A stretch of 20,809 bases of DNA from Falsiroseomonas sp038250135. Its GTDB lineage: Bacteria; Pseudomonadota; Alphaproteobacteria; Acetobacterales; Acetobacteraceae. Of the stretch, positions 20,054-20,809 are shown piece by piece. Location: positions 1-20,809 of the forward strand of contig JBBSCP010000029.1 in assembly GCA_038250135.1 (NCBI GenBank), written 5' to 3'. The translations under genes and the position numbers were made by a program. The notes under the pieces were generated by a model, which saw nothing but the letters and a program-made list of their open reading frames with translations, was not told the DNA's origin and did no database searches. The stretch's first letter is position 1. Each line of letters begins with the position of its first letter.

Positions 20054-20809
20054 CTATTCGTCGGCGCGGCCGTCCGCGGTTCGCTCGTAGTGCCGGTAGT
20101 ATTTGTCCGTGATCTGGTCGGTCTTCACGACGATGCAGACATCGGTGGTGTTGAACTGCCGGTCGATCACCGCGCCATCGCCGACGAAGCCGCCGAGGCG
20201 CAGGTAGCCCTTGATCAGCGGCGGCAGCGCCATCATTGCCGCGCGCAGGTTGATCTGCCGCGTCTCGAGCCGGTCCATCGCGATATAGCGTTCCGCTACC
20301 GCGCGCGGCCGCAGCGCCGGGGGGGCCAGATGATTGGCGTACAGATAGGACAATTGCGGCGCCAGCATGCTCAGGTCGGTCCCCGGCAGGGAGGCGCAGC
20401 CGAACATCACGTCGATCCGATGCCGGAACACATAATGCGCGATGCCGCGCCACAGCAGGTTGAGCGTGCCCCGCGTGCGATGTTCCAATGCCACGCAGGA
20501 CCGGCCAAGCTCCATGATCCCGCCCGGGAAACTCAGCAGCGGCCCGATGTCGTATTCCGCCGCCGAGTAGAACCGCCCCAGTCGCTCCGCCGCCGGCCGG
20601 CGGATCAGCCGATAGGTGCCGACCACCGCGGCAGGCCCGTCGCCGAGATTGTGGTCGAGGACAAGAAGATGGTCCGCCACCGCATCGAATTCATCGACAT
20701 CGCGCTTCGAGGAGGCCGTCGGCGAATCGGCCTCGGCGCCCATCTCCTCATAGAAGACGCGGTAGCGCAGCGCCTGCGCGGCATCGATCTCGGCCGTACT
20801 TTCGGCCAG
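20054..20809 (-). CDS. olsB: OlsB-like ornithine N-acyltransferase (GNAT/hemolysin-like), 5' end outside window
   Basis: The frame is open to the right edge, giving 251 visible residues and a missing N-terminus of perhaps 20-50 residues. The first visible part, TAEIDAAQALRYRVFYEEM, matches the conserved start of the acyltransferase domain. It is followed by DHLLVLDHN, VGTYRLIRRPAAE, FYSAAEYDIGPLLS, the hallmark MELGRSCVALEHR and LLWRGIAHYV, and FGCASLPGTD. OlsB transfers a 3-hydroxyacyl group from acyl carrier protein to ornithine to make lyso-ornithine lipid in the inner membrane; OlsA then completes the lipid, and no olsA is visible. Related GNAT proteins make glycine or glutamine lipids, so the amino acid is inferred. 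The ATG at 20743 is internal and not the start. Confidence 0.85.
   Translation of the reverse strand: MAESTAEIDAAQALRYRVFYEEMGAEADSPTASSKRDVDEFDAVADHLLVLDHNLGDGPAAVVGTYRLIRRPAAERLGRFYSAAEYDIGPLLSFPGGIMELGRSCVALEHRTRGTLNLLWRGIAHYVFRHRIDVMFGCASLPGTDLSMLAPQLSYLYANHLAPPALRPRAVAERYIAMDRLETRQINLRAAMMALPPLIKGYLRLGGFVGDGAVIDRQFNTTDVCIVVKTDQITDKYYRHYERTADGRADE

Overview
This window is GC-rich (roughly 70% by eye) and densely packed, and many neighbouring genes overlap by 4 bp (ATGA or GTGA). The protein families (a full ccmCDEFGHI set, PhaR, a short PhaC-like hydrolase, OlsB, and a YciI/EVE/Rieske cluster) point to an alphaproteobacterium, most likely in Rhodospirillales/Acetobacteraceae. That placement is inferred from gene content and protein style; no database search was possible.

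Region 1 (1-7533, + strand) is part of an exopolysaccharide or surface-glycan locus. It holds the 3' end of a heparinase II/III-family gene, a Wzz-type chain-length protein, an O-antigen ligase/polymerase-like membrane protein, a PglC/WcaJ-type phosphoglycosyl transferase, a DegT/DnrJ aminotransferase and two GT4-type glycosyltransferases. The ligase and the phosphoglycosyl transferase are joined by an apparent 1-nt reading-frame break with no stop codon between them. A 100-bp islet of 33% GC precedes the aminotransferase.

Region 2 (7522-12952, - strand) is a cytochrome c maturation operon read in the order ccmC-ccmD-ccmE-ccmF-ccmG-ccmH-ccmI. Every junction is a 4-bp overlap except ccmF/ccmG, where a structured repeat sits. 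A diverged copy of that repeat lies upstream of the ligase gene in region 1. ccmA and ccmB are not in the window.

Region 3 (13045-15237, + strand) carries a YciI-like protein, an EVE-domain protein overlapping a small Rieske protein, and a CorA/ZntB-type metal channel.

Region 4 (15240-19958) is a polyhydroxyalkanoate locus. The repressor gene phaR is divergent from a small coiled-coil (phasin/PhaE-like) gene, which overlaps a PhaC-like alpha/beta hydrolase with a catalytic cysteine. These are followed by phaA (thiolase) and an exported SMP-30/gluconolactonase-like protein. No phaB reductase is present.

Region 5 (20054-20809, - strand) is the 3' part of an olsB-like ornithine-lipid acyltransferase gene.

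Most of the window is recognisable housekeeping or accessory biology and I see no clearly new multigene system. The items most worth checking are the ligase/transferase frame break, the paired structured repeats, the AT-rich islet, and the long two-frame overlap between the phasin-like and PhaC-like genes. No tRNA, rRNA, CRISPR array, insertion sequence or phage gene was recognised.
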